A stretch of DNA of 64,000 bases from Polynucleobacter sp. AP-Ainpum-60-G11. Its GTDB lineage: Bacteria > Pseudomonadota > Gammaproteobacteria > Burkholderiales > Burkholderiaceae. The notes below the pieces were generated by a model, which saw only the letters and a list, made by a program, of their open reading frames with translations, made no database searches and was not told the origin of the DNA. The stretch lies in contig NZ_CP061318.1 of the NCBI RefSeq assembly GCF_018688375.1, forward strand, positions 1 through 64,000, written 5' to 3'. Of the stretch, positions 46,701 to 58,609 are shown in pieces. Position numbers and translations under genes: made by a program. The first letter of the stretch is position 1. Each line of letters begins with the position of its first letter.

Positions 46701-47887
46701 AAGGCGACGCCTTCATGCGTTTAGAAAAACTGTTGATTGGCAAAGTTGCCAATGGTGGCCCTCAGAAATTGGCTAAAGGCACTAAGATCGACAAGGAATA
46801 CCTTGCTAGCTTAGATAAATACCATTGGTTCGATGTTCGTCCAGCGGATGATGAGGTTGCTACACAAGTTGAGGCAATCAAATCTTCTATCGAGGCTAAG
46901 CGTAAGCAATTTGATGAGGCTTTTGAAGAGAAGCGCACCAAACTTACCCAAGGCGATGATTTGCAGCCTGGCGTAACGAAGATGGTTAAGGTGTACTTGG
47001 CAGTTAAGCGTCGCTTACAGCCTGGTGACAAGATGGCCGGTCGTCACGGTAACAAGGGTGTGGTTTCTAAAATCGCCCCTGCAGAAGACATGCCATTTAT
47101 GGCTGACGGACGCCCTGTTGACATCGTCTTGAACCCATTGGGTGTTCCTTCCCGTATGAACGTAGGTCAGATCTTGGAAACCCACTTAGGTTGGGCAGCT
47201 CAAGGTATTGGTAAGCGTATTGATGAGATGGTTCGTCAACAAGCTAAACAAGCTGAACTCCGTAAGTTCATGAAGCAGCTTTACAACGAAACCGGTCGCA
47301 TCGAAGATATCGATAACTTCACTGATGAGCAGATCACAGTTTTGGCTGAGAATTTACGCCAAGGCTTGCCATTCGCTACCCCAGTGTTTGACGGTGCAAC
47401 TGAAGCTGAAATCGGACGCATGCTCGAGTTGGCCTATCCAGAAGAGGTGGCTACTTCTTTGAAGATGACGCCTTCACGCCAGCAAATGATTTTGTGCGAC
47501 GGCCGTACTGGCGATCAGTTTGAGCGTCCAGTAACTGTTGGCGTAATGCACGTCTTGAAACTCCACCATTTGGTCGATGACAAGATGCACGCACGTTCAA
47601 CCGGACCTTACTCGTTAGTAACGCAACAGCCACTGGGCGGTAAAGCTCAGTTTGGTGGTCAGCGCTTTGGTGAGATGGAAGTTTGGGCCCTCGAAGCATA
47701 CGGTGCTTCATATGTCTTGCAGGAAATGCTGACAGTGAAGTCCGATGACGTCGCAGGCCGTACCAAGGTTTACGAAAACATCGTCAAGGGCGAGCACACA
47801 ATTGATGCTGGCATGCCCGAATCCTTCAACGTGTTGGTAAAAGAAATCCGCTCGTTGGGTATTGACATTGACATGGAGCGCAACTGA
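43787..47887 (+). CDS. rpoB: RNA polymerase subunit beta
   Basis: The beta subunit forms one jaw of RNA polymerase and part of the active site. The protein has 1366 residues from the ATG at 43787; an upstream in-frame start at 43730 lies in the hairpin region and is not used by the family. The rifampicin region near 510-540 shows [16 protein letters not shown] and [12 protein letters not shown], the usual sensitive-type residues. Later conserved segments include the [11 protein letters not shown] motif and the C-terminal [15 protein letters not shown]. One base separates its stop from rpoC. Confidence 0.98.
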   Translation: MNYSFTERKRVRKSFAKRVNNHQVPYLIATQLESYAKFLQAEKPAMSRVTEGLQAAFTSAFPIVSNNGYARMEYVSYQLSQPPFDVKECQQRGYTYHSALRAKVRLIIYDREAPTKVKEVKESEVYMGEIPLMTDNGSFVINGTERVIVSQLHRSPGVFFEHDKGKTHSSGKLLFSARIIPYRGSWLDFEFDPKDILYFRVDRRRKMPVTILLKAIGLNNEQILANFFNFDHFSLSANGASMEFVPERLRGQLASFDVLDKNGVVVIQKDKRINAKHIRELEAAKTKNIVVPDDYLVGRVVARNIIDPDSGEILAYANDEITEELLATLRDAGIKQLETIYTNDLDSGAYISQTLRTDETADQMAARIAIYRMMRPGEPPTEDAVEALFQRLFYNEDSYDLSRVGRMKVNSRLGRSEMEGKMVLSDEDILDTIKSLVDLRNGKGEVDDIDHLGNRRVRCVGELAENQFRAGLSRVERAVKERLGQAETENLMPHDLINSKPISSAIREFFGSSQLSQFMDQTNPLSEITHKRRISALGPGGLTRERAGFEVRDVHPTHYGRVCPIETPEGPNIGLINSLALFARLNEHGFLETPYRKVSNSKVSDEVVYLSAIEEAKYVIAQANATIDKSGKLADELVSARQAGETMMVSPERIDFIDVAPSQIVSAAASLVPFLEHDDANRALMGANMQRQAVPCLRPDKPLVGTGLERIVAVDSGTVILASRGGIVDYVDANRVVIRVNDDETAAGEVGVDIYNLIKYTRSNQNTNINQRPIVQAGDRVARGDVVADGASTDLGELALGQNMTVAFMPWNGYNFEDSILISEKVVADDRYTSIHIEELSVVARDTKLGSEEITRDISNLAESQLSRLDESGIVYIGAEVEAGDVLVGKVTPKGETTLTPEEKLLRAIFGEKASDVKDTSLRVPSGMIGTVIDVQVFTREGIERDARAQSIIQEELQRYRLDLNDQLRIVEGDAFMRLEKLLIGKVANGGPQKLAKGTKIDKEYLASLDKYHWFDVRPADDEVATQVEAIKSSIEAKRKQFDEAFEEKRTKLTQGDDLQPGVTKMVKVYLAVKRRLQPGDKMAGRHGNKGVVSKIAPAEDMPFMADGRPVDIVLNPLGVPSRMNVGQILETHLGWAAQGIGKRIDEMVRQQAKQAELRKFMKQLYNETGRIEDIDNFTDEQITVLAENLRQGLPFATPVFDGATEAEIGRMLELAYPEEVATSLKMTPSRQQMILCDGRTGDQFERPVTVGVMHVLKLHHLVDDKMHARSTGPYSLVTQQPLGGKAQFGGQRFGEMEVWALEAYGASYVLQEMLTVKSDDVAGRTKVYENIVKGEHTIDAGMPESFNVLVKEIRSLGIDIDMERN

Positions 47888-47888
47888 T

Positions 47889-50800
47889 ATGAAAGCATTG
47901 CTCGATTTATTTAAGCAAACGCAGGGTGATGAGCAGTTTGATGTCATCAAGATTGGTCTTGCATCCCCTGAGAAAATTCGCTCATGGTCTTTTGGTGAAG
48001 TACGCAAACCAGAAACCATCAACTACCGGACTTTTAAGCCCGAGCGTGATGGTTTGTTCTGCGCCAAGATTTTTGGACCAACCAAAGACTACGAGTGCTT
48101 ATGCGGTAAGTACAAGCGTTTAAAGTTCCGTGGCGTTATCTGTGAGAAGTGTGGCGTTGAAGTTACGCTCGCTAAGGTACGTCGTGAGCGCATGGGCCAC
48201 ATTGAGTTGGCAGCCCCTGTAGCGCACATCTGGTTCTTGAAGTCATTGCCATCCCGCCTGGGTATGGTTCTCGATATGACCCTCCGGGATATCGAGCGCG
48301 TTCTTTACTTTGAAGCATATGTTGTTGTTGATCCTGGCATGACTCCTGAAGGCGCAATGAAGCGCGGTCAGATCATGTCTGAGGACGAGTACATTGCCAA
48401 GACTGAAGAGTATGGTGACGGTGCATTTACTGCCATCATGGGCGCTGAAGGTATTCGTGATCTCTTGCGTTCCATTGATATCGATCGCGAAGTTGAGACT
48501 ATTCGTGCTGACTTAAAAGCTACTGGTAGCGATGCCAAGATCAAGAAATACGCTAAGCGCTTAAAAGTGCTCGAAGCGTTCCAGACTTCAGGTATTAAGC
48601 CTGACTGGATGATCATGGAAGTATTGCCAGTATTGCCACCTGAATTGCGCCCATTGGTGCCATTGGATGGCGGTCGCTTTGCTACCTCCGATTTGAACGA
48701 CCTCTATCGTCGCGTGATTAACCGTAACAACCGTCTCAAGCGTTTGTTAGAGTTGCGCGCACCAGAGATCATCGTTCGCAACGAAAAACGTATGTTGCAA
48801 GAAGCGGTTGACTCATTGCTCGACAACGGTCGTCGCGGTAAGGCTATGACAGGCGCTAACAAGCGTCCTCTCAAGTCCTTGGCTGAGATGATTAAAGGTA
48901 AGAGCGGTCGTTTCCGTCAAAACTTGTTGGGTAAACGTGTTGACTACTCTGGTCGTTCAGTCATCGTGGTTGGCCCAACATTGAAATTGCATCAGTGCGG
49001 CTTACCAAAATTGATGGCTTTGGAATTGTTCAAGCCATTTATTTTCAACAAGCTCGAGACTTTGGGAATTGCAACCACGATTAAGGCTGCGAAGAAGGAA
49101 GTTGAAAGTCAGACTCCAATCGTTTGGGACATTCTCGAAGAAGTGATTCGTGAACATCCAATCATGTTGAACCGTGCGCCTACATTGCACCGTCTCGGTA
49201 TCCAGGCTTTCGAGCCAATGCTGATTGAAGGTAAAGCAATCCAATTGCACCCATTAGTCTGCGCGGCATTTAACGCCGACTTTGACGGTGACCAAATGGC
49301 GGTTCACGTTCCTTTGTCGCTCGAAGCACAAATGGAAGCGCGTACATTGATGTTGGCTTCGAACAACGTATTGTTCCCAGCTAACGGCGAACCATCTATC
49401 GTTCCTTCGCAGGACGTGGTGTTGGGTCTGTACTACGCTACTCGTGACAAGATTAACGGTAAAGGCGAAGGCATGGTCTTCGCAAATATCACTGAAGTAA
49501 TTCGTGCATACGAGGCTGGCCAGGTTGAATTGGCTTCCCGCGTTGCTGTACGTATTACCGAGTTTGAGATTGTGGACAAGAAGGCGGAGGGCGATGCCCG
49601 TTTTGCTGAAAAGACCAAGATCTATCAAACCTCAGTTGGCCGTGCAATCTTGTCAGAAATTTTGCCTAAAGGCATGTCTTTCGAGGAAATCAATAAGCCT
49701 CTGAAGAAAAAAGAAATCTCACGTTTGATTAACACTTCATTCCGTAAGTGCGGTCTTCGTGAAACAGTTATTTTTGCTGACCGCCTCTTGCAGTCTGGTT
49801 TCCGCTTAGCGACTAACGCCGGTATCTCGGTTGCGATCGACGATATGCTGATTCCGACCTCTAAAGAGCGCATCATCACTGAAGCTTCAAATAAGGTTAA
49901 AGAGTATGACAAGCAGTTCATGTCAGGCCTTGTAACCAATCAAGAGCGTTATAACAACGTGGTTGATATTTGGGGTGCCGCTGGTGACCAAGTTGGTAAA
50001 GCGATGATGGATGAGTTGTCACACGTTGACGTACTCGACCGTAACGGTAAAACTGTGCGTCAAGAATCTTTCAACTCCATCTACATGATGGCGGATTCTG
50101 GTGCGCGTGGATCTGCAGCGCAGATTCGTCAGTTAGCTGGTATGCGTGGTTTGATGGCAAAGCCTGATGGCTCCATTATTGAAACTCCAATTACTGCGAA
50201 CTTCCGTGAAGGTTTGAATGTGTTGCAGTACTTCATCTCAACCCACGGTGCTCGTAAAGGTCTGGCTGATACAGCGTTGAAGACAGCGAACTCCGGTTAC
50301 TTGACACGTCGTTTGTGTGACGTAACTCAAGACCTCGTGGTGATTGAAGAAGATTGCGGTGCAACTTCTGGCGTAACGATGAAAGCGCTTGTTGAAGGTG
50401 GCGAAATTATCGAAGCATTGCGAGACCGTATTTTGGGTCGCGTATGTATCGGTGATATCGTTCATCCTGACACACAAGAAGTCATCGTGCCTAACGACAC
50501 CTTGCTCGATGAAGATCACGTTGATCAAATCGTTGCCTTGGGTATTGACGAAGTTAAAGTACGCACAGTGTTGTCATGCTTAACTCGTTTTGGCTTGTGC
50601 GCGAAGTGCTACGGACGTGATTTAGGTCGCGGTGGTTTGGTGAACGTAGGTGAGGCAGTTGGTGTTATTGCTGCTCAGTCTATCGGTGAGCCAGGCACTC
50701 AGTTGACTATGCGTACCTTCCACATCGGTGGTGCAGCGTCACGTGCATTGGTTGCAAGCAATATTGAAGCCAAGTCAAACGGTACTTTGAAGTTCTCCGG

Positions 50801-52151
50801 CACGATGCGTGTTGTGAAGAATGCAAAAGGTGAGCAGATCGTGATTTCACGTTCAGGCGAAGCTGTGATCATTGACGATAACGGTCGCGAGCGTGAGCGT
50901 CATAAAGTGCCTTATGGTGCAACTCTCTTGTTGAAAGAAGATGCAGCAGTGAAAGCCGGCGCAAGCTTGGCAACATGGGATCCGTTAACACGTCCAATCA
51001 TCTCTGAGTACGCTGGTATTGCTCGCTTTGACAACGTTGAAGAAGGCGTTACTGTAGCTAAGCAAGTTGACGAAGTAACCGGCCTCTCCACTTTGGTGGT
51101 AATTGACGGTAAGCGTCGTAGTGCTGCTAGCAAAGGCGTTCGCCCAATGATCAACTTAGTTGATGACAAGGGCGGCGAAGTGATGATTGCGGGTACAGAT
51201 CACCCAGTAAACATTGGTTTGCAAGTCGGCGCTTTGATCACCGTTAAAGATGGCCAAAAAGTTGAAGTTGGTGAAGTATTGGCACGTATTCCAATTGAAT
51301 CACAGAAGACTCGCGACATTACCGGTGGTTTGCCACGTGTTGCTGAATTGTTCGAAGCGCGTTCACCAAAAGATGCTGCTGTATTGGCTAAAGTCACTGG
51401 AACAGTTTCCTTCGGCAAAGAAACCAAAGGTAAGCAACGTTTAGTGATTACCGATATGGATGGCGAAGCTAACGAATTCTTGATTCCTAAAGAGAAACAA
51501 GTTCTCGTTCATGACGGTCAAGTTGTGAACAAGGGCGAGATGATTGTGGAAGGCCCTGCCGATCCGCATGACATCTTGACACTCAGAGGTATTGAAGAGT
51601 TGGCGATCTACATCGTGGACGAAGTTCAAGACGTTTACCGTTTGCAAGGTGTGAAGATTAATGACAAGCACATTGAAGTCATCGTGCGTCAAATGTTGCG
51701 TCGTGTGCAAATTACTGATGGTGGCGATACTGCCTACATCACCGGTGAGCAAGTTGAGCGTTCTAAGTTGTATGACGCAAACGATGCTGTGATTGCACAA
51801 GGTAAGCGCCCAGCTCAGTTCGAGAATGTGTTGCTCGGTATTACTAAGGCGTCCTTGTCGACAGACAGCTTCATTTCCGCGGCTTCTTTCCAAGAAACCA
51901 CCCGTGTATTGACCGAAGCCGCAATTATGGGCAAGACCGATACACTCCGTGGCCTCAAGGAAAACGTCATTATTGGTCGTCTGATCCCTGCTGGTACTGG
52001 CTTGTCTTACCGCCGTGCACGCAAGGTCAGAGAGCAATTCGAGCGTGATCGCGCTCAAATGATTGCCGCCGAAGAGGAAGCAATGGCTGATATGCCTGTA
52101 GAAATAGAGGCTGAAGTGATTGCTCCTGCTGGGGAGGCTGATCCAAGCTAA
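47889..52151 (+). CDS. rpoC: RNA polymerase subunit beta'
   Basis: The beta' subunit holds the catalytic magnesium. The protein has 1420 residues from the ATG at 47889. The N-terminal zinc finger appears as [22 protein letters not shown], the catalytic NADFDGD at about 462-468, the bridge helix/trigger loop in the middle, and the second zinc cluster with CGATSG and CAKCYGRD. Length is close to E. coli (1407). It ends at a strong terminator, so rpoBC forms the end of this transcription unit. Confidence 0.98.
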   Translation: MKALLDLFKQTQGDEQFDVIKIGLASPEKIRSWSFGEVRKPETINYRTFKPERDGLFCAKIFGPTKDYECLCGKYKRLKFRGVICEKCGVEVTLAKVRRERMGHIELAAPVAHIWFLKSLPSRLGMVLDMTLRDIERVLYFEAYVVVDPGMTPEGAMKRGQIMSEDEYIAKTEEYGDGAFTAIMGAEGIRDLLRSIDIDREVETIRADLKATGSDAKIKKYAKRLKVLEAFQTSGIKPDWMIMEVLPVLPPELRPLVPLDGGRFATSDLNDLYRRVINRNNRLKRLLELRAPEIIVRNEKRMLQEAVDSLLDNGRRGKAMTGANKRPLKSLAEMIKGKSGRFRQNLLGKRVDYSGRSVIVVGPTLKLHQCGLPKLMALELFKPFIFNKLETLGIATTIKAAKKEVESQTPIVWDILEEVIREHPIMLNRAPTLHRLGIQAFEPMLIEGKAIQLHPLVCAAFNADFDGDQMAVHVPLSLEAQMEARTLMLASNNVLFPANGEPSIVPSQDVVLGLYYATRDKINGKGEGMVFANITEVIRAYEAGQVELASRVAVRITEFEIVDKKAEGDARFAEKTKIYQTSVGRAILSEILPKGMSFEEINKPLKKKEISRLINTSFRKCGLRETVIFADRLLQSGFRLATNAGISVAIDDMLIPTSKERIITEASNKVKEYDKQFMSGLVTNQERYNNVVDIWGAAGDQVGKAMMDELSHVDVLDRNGKTVRQESFNSIYMMADSGARGSAAQIRQLAGMRGLMAKPDGSIIETPITANFREGLNVLQYFISTHGARKGLADTALKTANSGYLTRRLCDVTQDLVVIEEDCGATSGVTMKALVEGGEIIEALRDRILGRVCIGDIVHPDTQEVIVPNDTLLDEDHVDQIVALGIDEVKVRTVLSCLTRFGLCAKCYGRDLGRGGLVNVGEAVGVIAAQSIGEPGTQLTMRTFHIGGAASRALVASNIEAKSNGTLKFSGTMRVVKNAKGEQIVISRSGEAVIIDDNGRERERHKVPYGATLLLKEDAAVKAGASLATWDPLTRPIISEYAGIARFDNVEEGVTVAKQVDEVTGLSTLVVIDGKRRSAASKGVRPMINLVDDKGGEVMIAGTDHPVNIGLQVGALITVKDGQKVEVGEVLARIPIESQKTRDITGGLPRVAELFEARSPKDAAVLAKVTGTVSFGKETKGKQRLVITDMDGEANEFLIPKEKQVLVHDGQVVNKGEMIVEGPADPHDILTLRGIEELAIYIVDEVQDVYRLQGVKINDKHIEVIVRQMLRRVQITDGGDTAYITGEQVERSKLYDANDAVIAQGKRPAQFENVLLGITKASLSTDSFISAASFQETTRVLTEAAIMGKTDTLRGLKENVIIGRLIPAGTGLSYRRARKVREQFERDRAQMIAAEEEAMADMPVEIEAEVIAPAGEADPS

Positions 52152-52161
52152 TTTGGTATTC

Positions 52162-52185
52162 CTGGCCAGAAATGGCCAGTTTTTT
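52162..52185 (+). terminator. terminator after rpoC
   Basis: CTGGCCA (52162-52168), loop GAAA, TGGCCAG (52173-52179) and six T (52180-52185) make a textbook intrinsic terminator 10 bases after the rpoC stop. Confidence 0.94.
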
Positions 52186-52194
52186 CCCTCGAGG

Positions 52195-52223
52195 TTGACG
52201 GAAAGGGCTGGCCAGGCTAGAAT
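52195..52223 (+). promoter_or_regulatory. promoter of the rpsL-rpsG-fusA-tuf operon
   Basis: TTGACG (52195-52200, 5/6) and TAGAAT (52218-52223, 5/6) are separated by 17 bases, 9 bases after the terminator T run. The leader to rpsL is about 100 bases. Confidence 0.85.
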
Positions 52224-52327
52224 GCTGAGTTCTACTGATTCAGAAGAGGGTCGTTTTGACCTAGAATTTCTCTAAGTCATTGATTTTCTTGAAGAAAGCA
52301 ACAAAGAAGTACTAACCGAGCTATTTT

Positions 52328-52708
52328 ATGCCAACAATTAATCAATTATTACGTAAGCCAAGAACTCGGCTGACCGTTAAAAGCAAGAGCCCTGCGCTGC
52401 AAAACAGCCCGCAGCGCCGTGGCGTATGTACACGTGTGTACACAACCACTCCTAAAAAGCCTAACTCTGCGCTACGTAAAGTAGCTAAAGTTCGCTTAAC
52501 CAATGGTTTTGAAGTGATTTCATACATTGGTGGTGAAGGCCATAACCTCCAGGAACACTCAGTAGTGTTGATTCGTGGTGGTCGTGTAAAGGATTTGCCA
52601 GGTGTTCGTTACCACATCGTTCGTGGCTCACTTGACTTGCAAGGTGTTAAAGACCGTAAGCAGTCACGTTCCAAGTACGGTGCTAAGCGCGCTAAGAAAG
52701 CTGCTTAA
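52328..52708 (+). CDS. rpsL: 30S ribosomal protein S12
   Basis: S12 lies in the decoding centre. The 126-residue protein has [10 protein letters not shown] with K43 and the [13 protein letters not shown] segment with the second streptomycin lysine; both sites look wild-type and so predict streptomycin sensitivity. The ATG at 52328 begins PTINQLLRK, as in the family. The gene opens the str operon. Confidence 0.98.
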   Translation: MPTINQLLRKPRTRLTVKSKSPALQNSPQRRGVCTRVYTTTPKKPNSALRKVAKVRLTNGFEVISYIGGEGHNLQEHSVVLIRGGRVKDLPGVRYHIVRGSLDLQGVKDRKQSRSKYGAKRAKKAA

Positions 52709-52858
52709 TAGCAACTTACAGTATTTGCAGTAAGTCTTCGTTTGTCAGACTTTAAAGACAAGTAAGTGGCCGTTCCGTCTAGAGATTTCTCCAGATAGTA
52801 GGGCGGCCGGAGCGGGTGATCCATGTGGACCACCCCTAACTGAACTGAAGGAGTAGTT

Positions 52859-53329
52859 ATGCCACGTCGTCGTGAAGTTCCCAAACGGGAAATCCTGCCT
52901 GATCCAAAATTCGGCAATGTAGAAGTAGCAAAATTCATGAACGTCCTCATGTTGGACGGCAAAAAATCGGTTGCAGAGCGTATCGTTTACGGCGCCTTTG
53001 ATCACATCGAGAAAAAAGCAAACAAAGAACCACTCGAAGTTTTCTCAACAGCTATGGGCAACGTTAAGCCAATGGTTGAGGTGAAGAGCCGTCGTGTTGG
53101 TGGCGCTAACTACCAGGTTCCTGTTGAAGTTCGCCCATCACGCCGTTCTGCTTTGGCAATGCGCTGGGTGCGCGAAGCCGCTAAAAAGCGCGGTGAAAAA
53201 TCTATGGCTCAACGTTTGGCCAATGAATTATTAGAAGCTGCAGAAGGTCGCGGCGGAGCAATGAAGAAGCGTGAAGAAGTTCACCGTATGGCAGAAGCTA
53301 ACAAAGCTTTCTCACATTTCCGCTTCTAA
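52859..53329 (+). CDS. rpsG: 30S ribosomal protein S7
   Basis: S7 nucleates assembly of the 30S head and is the translational repressor of the str operon in E. coli. The 156-residue protein starts [16 protein letters not shown] and has [12 protein letters not shown] 150-base gap from rpsL holds the GGAG ribosome site, and a repressor target could be there, but I could not define one. Confidence 0.98.
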   Translation: MPRRREVPKREILPDPKFGNVEVAKFMNVLMLDGKKSVAERIVYGAFDHIEKKANKEPLEVFSTAMGNVKPMVEVKSRRVGGANYQVPVEVRPSRRSALAMRWVREAAKKRGEKSMAQRLANELLEAAEGRGGAMKKREEVHRMAEANKAFSHFRF

Positions 53330-53356
53330 TCGCACAGCAAAGAAAAGGTACCAACA

Positions 53357-55459
53357 GTGGCACGTAAAACCCCTATCGACAAATACCGCAATATCGGTAT
53401 TTCTGCGCACATTGACGCAGGTAAGACAACAACAACAGAACGTGTTTTGTTCTACACCGGTGTTAATCACAAAATCGGTGAAGTGCATGACGGCGCTGCA
53501 ACCATGGACTGGATGGAGCAAGAGCAAGAGCGTGGTATCACGATTACTTCTGCTGCTACTACAACGTTCTGGAAGGGCATGGCTGGTAATTTCCCAGAGC
53601 ACCGTATCAATATTATTGATACCCCAGGACACGTAGACTTCACTATTGAAGTTGAGCGTTCAATGCGCGTTTTGGATGGCGCTTGCATGGTTTACTGTGC
53701 GGTAGGTGGTGTACAGCCACAATCCGAAACTGTTTGGCGTCAAGCTAACAAGTATCAAGTTCCACGTTTAGCTTTCGTAAACAAGATGGACCGTACAGGT
53801 GCGAACTTCTTCAAGGTCTATGACCAAATGAAGATGCGTCTCAAAGCAAATCCTATCTTGATCCAAATTCCAATCGGCGCTGAAGAAAACTTCAAGGGCG
53901 TTGTGGACTTGGTAAAAATGAAGGCCATTTATTGGGATGAGGCTTCACAAGGTACTAAATTTACATACGAAGATATCCCTGCTGAATTGCAAGCATCTGC
54001 TGAAGAGTGGCGCGAGAAAATGCTCGAAGCTGCTGCAGAGAGTTCAGAAGAGTTGATGGAAAAGTATCTCGGCGGCGAAGGCTTGACCGAAGAAGAAATT
54101 AAAGCTGCATTGCGTCAACGTACTATCGCCAATGAAATCGTTCCAATGTTGTGCGGAACAGCCTTCAAAAACAAAGGTGTTCAGGCGATGTTGGATGCGG
54201 TTGTTGAATTGTTGCCTTCACCGTTAGACGTTCCACCAGTTCCATGTGAATTAGAAGATGGCACACCGACAACACGTGAAGCTTCTGATAGCGCAAAGTT
54301 CTCAGCATTGGCATTTAAGATCATGACTGACCCATTCGTCGGCCAGCTCATCTTCTTCCGTGTTTACTCTGGCGTAATGAAATCTGGCGACACGATCTAC
54401 AACCCAATCAAGGGTAAGAAAGAACGTGTTGGTCGTTTGTTGCAGATGCATGCAAATGAACGTGAAGAAATTAAAGAAGTATTCGCTGGCGATATCGCAG
54501 CTGCAGTTGGTCTAAAAGACGCAACTACTGGCGAAACATTGTGTGATCCAGATAGCATCGTTATTTTGGAGCGCATGGTATTCCCAGAGCCAGTGATCTC
54601 TCAAGCTGTAGAGCCAAAGACAAAAGCTGACCAAGAAAAAATGGGTCTTGCTTTGAATCGCTTGGCACAAGAAGATCCATCTTTCCGCGTGAAGACAGAC
54701 GAAGAATCTGGCCAAACAATTATTTCCGGTATGGGCGAGCTCCACTTGGAAATTTTGGTTGACCGTATGAAGCGCGAATTCGGTGTTGAAGCAACTGTTG
54801 GTAAGCCACAAGTTGCGTACCGTGAAACGATTCGTAAAGTTTGCGAAGAGATCGAAGGTAAATTCGTTAAGCAGTCTGGTGGTCGTGGTCAATACGGTCA
54901 CGTGGTATTGAAGTTAGAGCCACAAGCCCCAGGCAAAGGTTTTGAATTCGTTGACGCTATTAAGGGTGGTGTTGTTCCACGTGAATACATCCCTGCAGTA
55001 GAAAAAGGAATTATCGAAACATTGAACTCCGGTATTTTGGCTGGCTATCCAGTTGTAGATATCAAAGCAACATTGTTCTTCGGTTCATACCATGACGTTG
55101 ACTCCAACGAAAACGCATTTAAGATGGCGGGCTCGATGGCATTCAAAGATGGTATGCGCAAAGCAGCCCCAGTGTTGCTAGAACCAATGATGGCTGTTGA
55201 AGTTGAAACACCAGAAGATTTCATGGGTAACGTAATGGGTGACCTCTCATCACGTCGCGGTATTTTGCAAGGTATGGATGACATTCCAGGGGGCGGTAAG
55301 ATCGTTCGCGCTGAAGTGCCATTGGCAGAGATGTTTGGTTACTCAACTGGCTTGCGCTCGTTGACCCAAGGTCGCGCTACCTACACCATGGAATTTAAGC
55401 ATTATTCCGAAGCACCTAAGAACGTTGCTGAAGCAGTGATGGCTGCTAAAGCGAAGTAA
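53357..55459 (+). CDS. fusA: elongation factor G
   Basis: EF-G drives translocation and, with RRF, ribosome recycling. The 700-residue protein has the G1 motif AHIDAGKTT at 17-25, DTPGHVDF and NKMD, then domains II-V with RGQYGHV. The start is GTG at 53357. It is 27 bases after rpsG and 50 bases before the second tuf. Confidence 0.98.
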   Translation: MARKTPIDKYRNIGISAHIDAGKTTTTERVLFYTGVNHKIGEVHDGAATMDWMEQEQERGITITSAATTTFWKGMAGNFPEHRINIIDTPGHVDFTIEVERSMRVLDGACMVYCAVGGVQPQSETVWRQANKYQVPRLAFVNKMDRTGANFFKVYDQMKMRLKANPILIQIPIGAEENFKGVVDLVKMKAIYWDEASQGTKFTYEDIPAELQASAEEWREKMLEAAAESSEELMEKYLGGEGLTEEEIKAALRQRTIANEIVPMLCGTAFKNKGVQAMLDAVVELLPSPLDVPPVPCELEDGTPTTREASDSAKFSALAFKIMTDPFVGQLIFFRVYSGVMKSGDTIYNPIKGKKERVGRLLQMHANEREEIKEVFAGDIAAAVGLKDATTGETLCDPDSIVILERMVFPEPVISQAVEPKTKADQEKMGLALNRLAQEDPSFRVKTDEESGQTIISGMGELHLEILVDRMKREFGVEATVGKPQVAYRETIRKVCEEIEGKFVKQSGGRGQYGHVVLKLEPQAPGKGFEFVDAIKGGVVPREYIPAVEKGIIETLNSGILAGYPVVDIKATLFFGSYHDVDSNENAFKMAGSMAFKDGMRKAAPVLLEPMMAVEVETPEDFMGNVMGDLSSRRGILQGMDDIPGGGKIVRAEVPLAEMFGYSTGLRSLTQGRATYTMEFKHYSEAPKNVAEAVMAAKAK

Positions 55460-55460
55460 T

Positions 55461-55469
55461 TTATCCACA
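55461..55469 (+). other. perfect DnaA box between fusA and tuf
   Basis: TTATCCACA lies 1 base after the fusA stop. A single 9-mer is expected by chance about once per 130 kb on either strand, so this isolated copy may have no function. Confidence 0.4.
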
Positions 55470-55494
55470 TTATTTTGAATATTGACTAGCTAAG

Positions 55495-56703
55495 AAGGCA
55501 GACAAAAAAATGGCAAAAGAAAAGTTTGAGCGGACAAAACCGCACGTAAACGTTGGCACAATTGGTCACGTTGACCATGGTAAAACCACATTGACAGCAG
55601 CTATTGCAACTGTGCTTTCAAAAGCATTCGGTGGCGAAGCAAAAGCATACGATCAGATCGATGCTGCTCCAGAAGAAAAAGCACGCGGTATTACGATTAA
55701 TACAGCACACGTTGAGTATGAGACTGCTAATCGTCACTACGCACACGTGGATTGCCCAGGACATGCTGACTACGTTAAGAACATGATTACTGGTGCTGCT
55801 CAGATGGACGGCGCTATTTTGGTTTGCTCTGCAGCTGACGGCCCAATGCCACAAACTCGTGAGCATATCCTCTTGGCACGCCAAGTTGGTGTTCCATACA
55901 TCATCGTATTTTTGAACAAGTGCGACATGGTTGATGACGCTGAGTTGTTAGAACTCGTAGAAATGGAAGTTCGTGAGCTTCTATCTAAGTACGACTTCCC
56001 AGGCGATGACACACCAATCGTTCAAGGTTCTGCTAAGTTAGCGCTTGAAGGCGACGAAGGCCCATTGGGTAAAGAAGCCATCATGAAGTTGGCTGAAGCA
56101 CTTGACTCCTACATCCCAACTCCAGAGCGTGCTGTTGACGGTGCGTTCTTGATGCCAGTAGAGGACGTGTTCTCTATCTCCGGTCGCGGTACTGTTGTTA
56201 CAGGCCGTATCGAGCGCGGTATCGTTAAAGTTGGTGAAGAGATTGAAATTATCGGTATCAAGCCAACACTCAAGACAACTTGTACTGGTGTTGAAATGTT
56301 CCGCAAATTGCTCGACCAAGGTCAAGCAGGCGATAACGTTGGTATCTTGTTACGCGGTACAAAACGTGAAGAAGTTGAGCGCGGCCAAGTATTGGCTAAG
56401 CCAGGTTCAATCACCCCACATACTCACTTTACAGCCGAGGTTTACATCTTGGGTAAAGATGAAGGTGGTCGTCATACTCCATTCTTTAACAACTATCGTC
56501 CACAGTTCTACTTCCGTACAACGGACGTAACTGGTTCAATCGAGTTGCCAAAAGACAAAGAAATGGTAATGCCTGGCGATAACGTCACAATTACCGTAAA
56601 ACTCATCGCTCCTATCGCGATGGAAGAAGGTTTACGTTTTGCGATCCGTGAAGGTGGCCGTACTGTTGGCGCCGGCGTGGTTGCAAAGATTTTGGCTTAA
56701 TAG
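55495..56703 (+). repeat. tuf repeat, copy 2
   Basis: This is the counterpart of 38721-39929. The flanks differ: attgactagctaag before and cagtaaaaat after, against the tRNA context of copy 1. Confidence 0.92.
55510..56700 (+). CDS. tuf: elongation factor Tu, second copy
   Basis: This is the str-operon copy of EF-Tu, 396 residues and identical to the protein at 38736-39926, with the same G motifs (GHVDHGKT at 19-26). The ribosome-binding segment AGGCAGAC upstream is also shared. Two tuf genes, one in the tRNA operon and one after fusA, are normal for proteobacteria. It is followed by a strong hairpin and rpsJ. Confidence 0.98.
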   Translation: MAKEKFERTKPHVNVGTIGHVDHGKTTLTAAIATVLSKAFGGEAKAYDQIDAAPEEKARGITINTAHVEYETANRHYAHVDCPGHADYVKNMITGAAQMDGAILVCSAADGPMPQTREHILLARQVGVPYIIVFLNKCDMVDDAELLELVEMEVRELLSKYDFPGDDTPIVQGSAKLALEGDEGPLGKEAIMKLAEALDSYIPTPERAVDGAFLMPVEDVFSISGRGTVVTGRIERGIVKVGEEIEIIGIKPTLKTTCTGVEMFRKLLDQGQAGDNVGILLRGTKREEVERGQVLAKPGSITPHTHFTAEVYILGKDEGGRHTPFFNNYRPQFYFRTTDVTGSIELPKDKEMVMPGDNVTITVKLIAPIAMEEGLRFAIREGGRTVGAGVVAKILA

Positions 56704-56731
56704 CAGTAAAAATATTTAGCGGTTTGCTAAC

Positions 56732-56760
56732 CGGTGACGTCCGTGCTGCGGATGTCACCG
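56732..56760 (+). promoter_or_regulatory. 12-bp hairpin in the rpsJ leader
   Basis: CGGTGACGTCCG (56732-56743) and CGGATGTCACCG (56749-56760) pair over 12 bp, including one G-U, with a TGCTG loop. No T run follows, so it is not a standard terminator. Position suggests the S10 leader, where L4 acts in E. coli. That is an inference. Confidence 0.6.
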
Positions 56761-56811
56761 AGCTCTTTAGAAATATAACGCGGCAGCACCGCAACGCTCT
56801 TTGGAATTAAT

Positions 56812-57123
56812 ATGCAAAACCAAAAAATTCGTATTCGTCTTAAAGCATTTGATTACCGTTTGATCGACCAGTCTGCAGCTGAAATCGTTGATACAGCTAA
56901 GCGTACTGGTGCAGTTGTTAAAGGTCCAGTACCTTTGCCAACACGTATCGAGCGCTTTGACATTCTGCGTTCACCACACGTAAACAAGACATCACGTGAC
57001 CAGTTAGAGATTCGCACCCATCTGCGTTTGATGGATATCGTTGATCCTACAGAGAAAACAGTGGATGCCTTGATGAAATTAGACCTCCCAGCAGGTGTGG
57101 ACGTCGAAATTAAGTTGCAGTAA
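56812..57123 (+). CDS. rpsJ: 30S ribosomal protein S10
   Basis: S10 is a 30S protein that doubles as NusE, the partner of NusB on boxA. The 103-residue protein has [17 protein letters not shown] and the loop [15 protein letters not shown]. It sits after tuf and is separated from rplC by a 197-base gap with its own hairpin and promoter, unlike the compact E. coli S10 operon. Confidence 0.98.
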   Translation: MQNQKIRIRLKAFDYRLIDQSAAEIVDTAKRTGAVVKGPVPLPTRIERFDILRSPHVNKTSRDQLEIRTHLRLMDIVDPTEKTVDALMKLDLPAGVDVEIKLQ

Positions 57124-57133
57124 TTCAGTATTT

Positions 57134-57159
57134 CCAGTCTTAGCGCTTGCCAAGACTGG
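57134..57159 (+). terminator. hairpin after rpsJ
   Basis: CCAGTCTT (57134-57141) pairs with AAGACTGG (57152-57159) around a 10-base loop. CCTTTC follows, so the T run is poor. It may be a weak terminator or attenuator. The -35 of the next promoter lies within its loop and 3' arm. Confidence 0.5.
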
Positions 57160-57175
57160 CCTTTCGGGATAGAAT
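57147..57175 (+). promoter_or_regulatory. promoter upstream of rplC
   Basis: TTGCCA (57147-57152, 5/6) and TAGAAT (57170-57175, 5/6) are separated by exactly 17 bases. The leader to rplC would be about 140 bases, long enough for a regulatory structure. Confidence 0.7.
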
Positions 57176-57320
57176 CTAAGGCTTCGCTCAATTATTTGGG
57201 CGGATTTTAAGGTTTTATCAGCATCAAAAACGTTGTAAGTTATTGATTTAGAAGTACTTTTACTTGTAAATCACTTAAATTAATTTTGCCGACCAATCGA
57301 AGTCGGCGTGGAGCATGAAT

Positions 57321-57977
57321 ATGAGCTTAGGCTTAATCGGTCGAAAGATCGGCATGACCCGTCTATTTACGGACGAAGGGGAAGCAATTCCTGTCACCGT
57401 AATTGACGTGAGCGACAACAGAATCGCTCAAATCAAGACCCAGGCAACTGATGGCTATGATGCTATCCAGTTGGCACATGGCACACGTAGAGCTACTCGC
57501 GTTACCAAAGCAATGGCTGGTCACTTCGCTAAAGCGGGTGTGATGGCTGGTAACGGTCTCAACGAATTTCATTTAGATGCATCAAAAATCGCAGAAATGA
57601 CACCAGGACAAGTTATTCCTGCTGACACTGCATTTGCTGCTGGCCAAAAAGTGGACGTACAAGGTGTAACGATTGGTAAAGGCTATGCCGGTACCATCAA
57701 GCGCCATCACTTCGCTTCAGGTCGCGCGTCACACGGTAACTCACGTTCACATAACGTGCCAGGTTCTATCGGTATGGCGCAAGATCCAGGTCGTGTTTTC
57801 CCAGGTAAGCGCATGACAGGCCACCTTGGAGACGAAACGCGCACTGTACAAAATTTAGTCATCGCACGCATTGATGCAGAACGCAATCTCATCATGGTTA
57901 AAGGCGCTATTCCAGGTGCCCCAGGCGGTAAAGTTATTGTTACTCCAGCGGTGAAGACACCGTTGAAGAAGAAATAA
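57321..57977 (+). CDS. rplC: 50S ribosomal protein L3
   Basis: L3 is an early 50S assembly protein that reaches toward the peptidyl transferase centre. The 218-residue protein starts [15 protein letters not shown] and has [24 protein letters not shown] sequence (here [17 protein letters not shown]). The ATG at 57321 is chosen over 57315 because GGAG at 57310-57313 then has a 7-base spacing. rplD follows after 11 bases. Confidence 0.97.
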   Translation: MSLGLIGRKIGMTRLFTDEGEAIPVTVIDVSDNRIAQIKTQATDGYDAIQLAHGTRRATRVTKAMAGHFAKAGVMAGNGLNEFHLDASKIAEMTPGQVIPADTAFAAGQKVDVQGVTIGKGYAGTIKRHHFASGRASHGNSRSHNVPGSIGMAQDPGRVFPGKRMTGHLGDETRTVQNLVIARIDAERNLIMVKGAIPGAPGGKVIVTPAVKTPLKKK

Positions 57978-57988
57978 GGAGAGCGAAT

Positions 57989-58609
57989 ATGGAACTTAAG
58001 CTTCTCCAAGATAACGGAACTTTGGGCGCAGGCATTCAAGCCTCACCAGAAGTATTCGAGCGCGAATATAACGAAGCATTGGTACACCAAGTTGTTGTGG
58101 CTTACCAAGCAAATGCACGTAGCGGTAACCGTGCACAAAAAGACCGTGAGCAAGTTAAGCACACAACCAAAAAACCTTGGCGTCAAAAAGGTACTGGTCG
58201 TGCACGTGCTGGTATGAGCTCTTCCCCGCTGTGGCGTGGAGGTGGTCGTATATTCCCGAATTCACCTGAAGAAAATTTCAGCCAAAAAGTAAACAAGAAA
58301 ATGTACCGCGCTGGTATGAGATCGATTTTGTCTCAGTTAGCTCGCGAAGGTCGTTTGAATGTTGTTGACCAATTTAATCTTGATGCTCCAAAGACTAAAG
58401 TTTTAGCTGACAAAGTTAAAGCAATGGGCTTGGATTCAGTCTTGATCATCGTTGATCAGGTTAGCGAGAATTTGTACTTGGCATCACGCAACTTGCATAA
58501 GGTTGCTGTTTGTGAGCCACAGCACGCTGATCCATTAGCTTTAGTTCAATACAAAAAAGTATTGGTAAGCAAAGCAGCGATCGCAAAAATTGAGGAGTTG
58601 CTGAAATGA
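57989..58609 (+). CDS. rplD: 50S ribosomal protein L4
   Basis: L4 lines the exit tunnel and, in E. coli, also represses the S10 operon. The 206-residue protein has the tunnel loop region [24 protein letters not shown]. It overlaps the rplW start by 4 bases (ATGA), giving coupled translation. Confidence 0.98.
   Translation: MELKLLQDNGTLGAGIQASPEVFEREYNEALVHQVVVAYQANARSGNRAQKDREQVKHTTKKPWRQKGTGRARAGMSSSPLWRGGGRIFPNSPEENFSQKVNKKMYRAGMRSILSQLAREGRLNVVDQFNLDAPKTKVLADKVKAMGLDSVLIIVDQVSENLYLASRNLHKVAVCEPQHADPLALVQYKKVLVSKAAIAKIEELLK

Noticed and set aside
51441..52058. 205-codon minus-strand open frame inside rpoC
   Set aside because: It is a shadow of the strongly conserved rpoC frame, with no family resemblance and no ribosome site.
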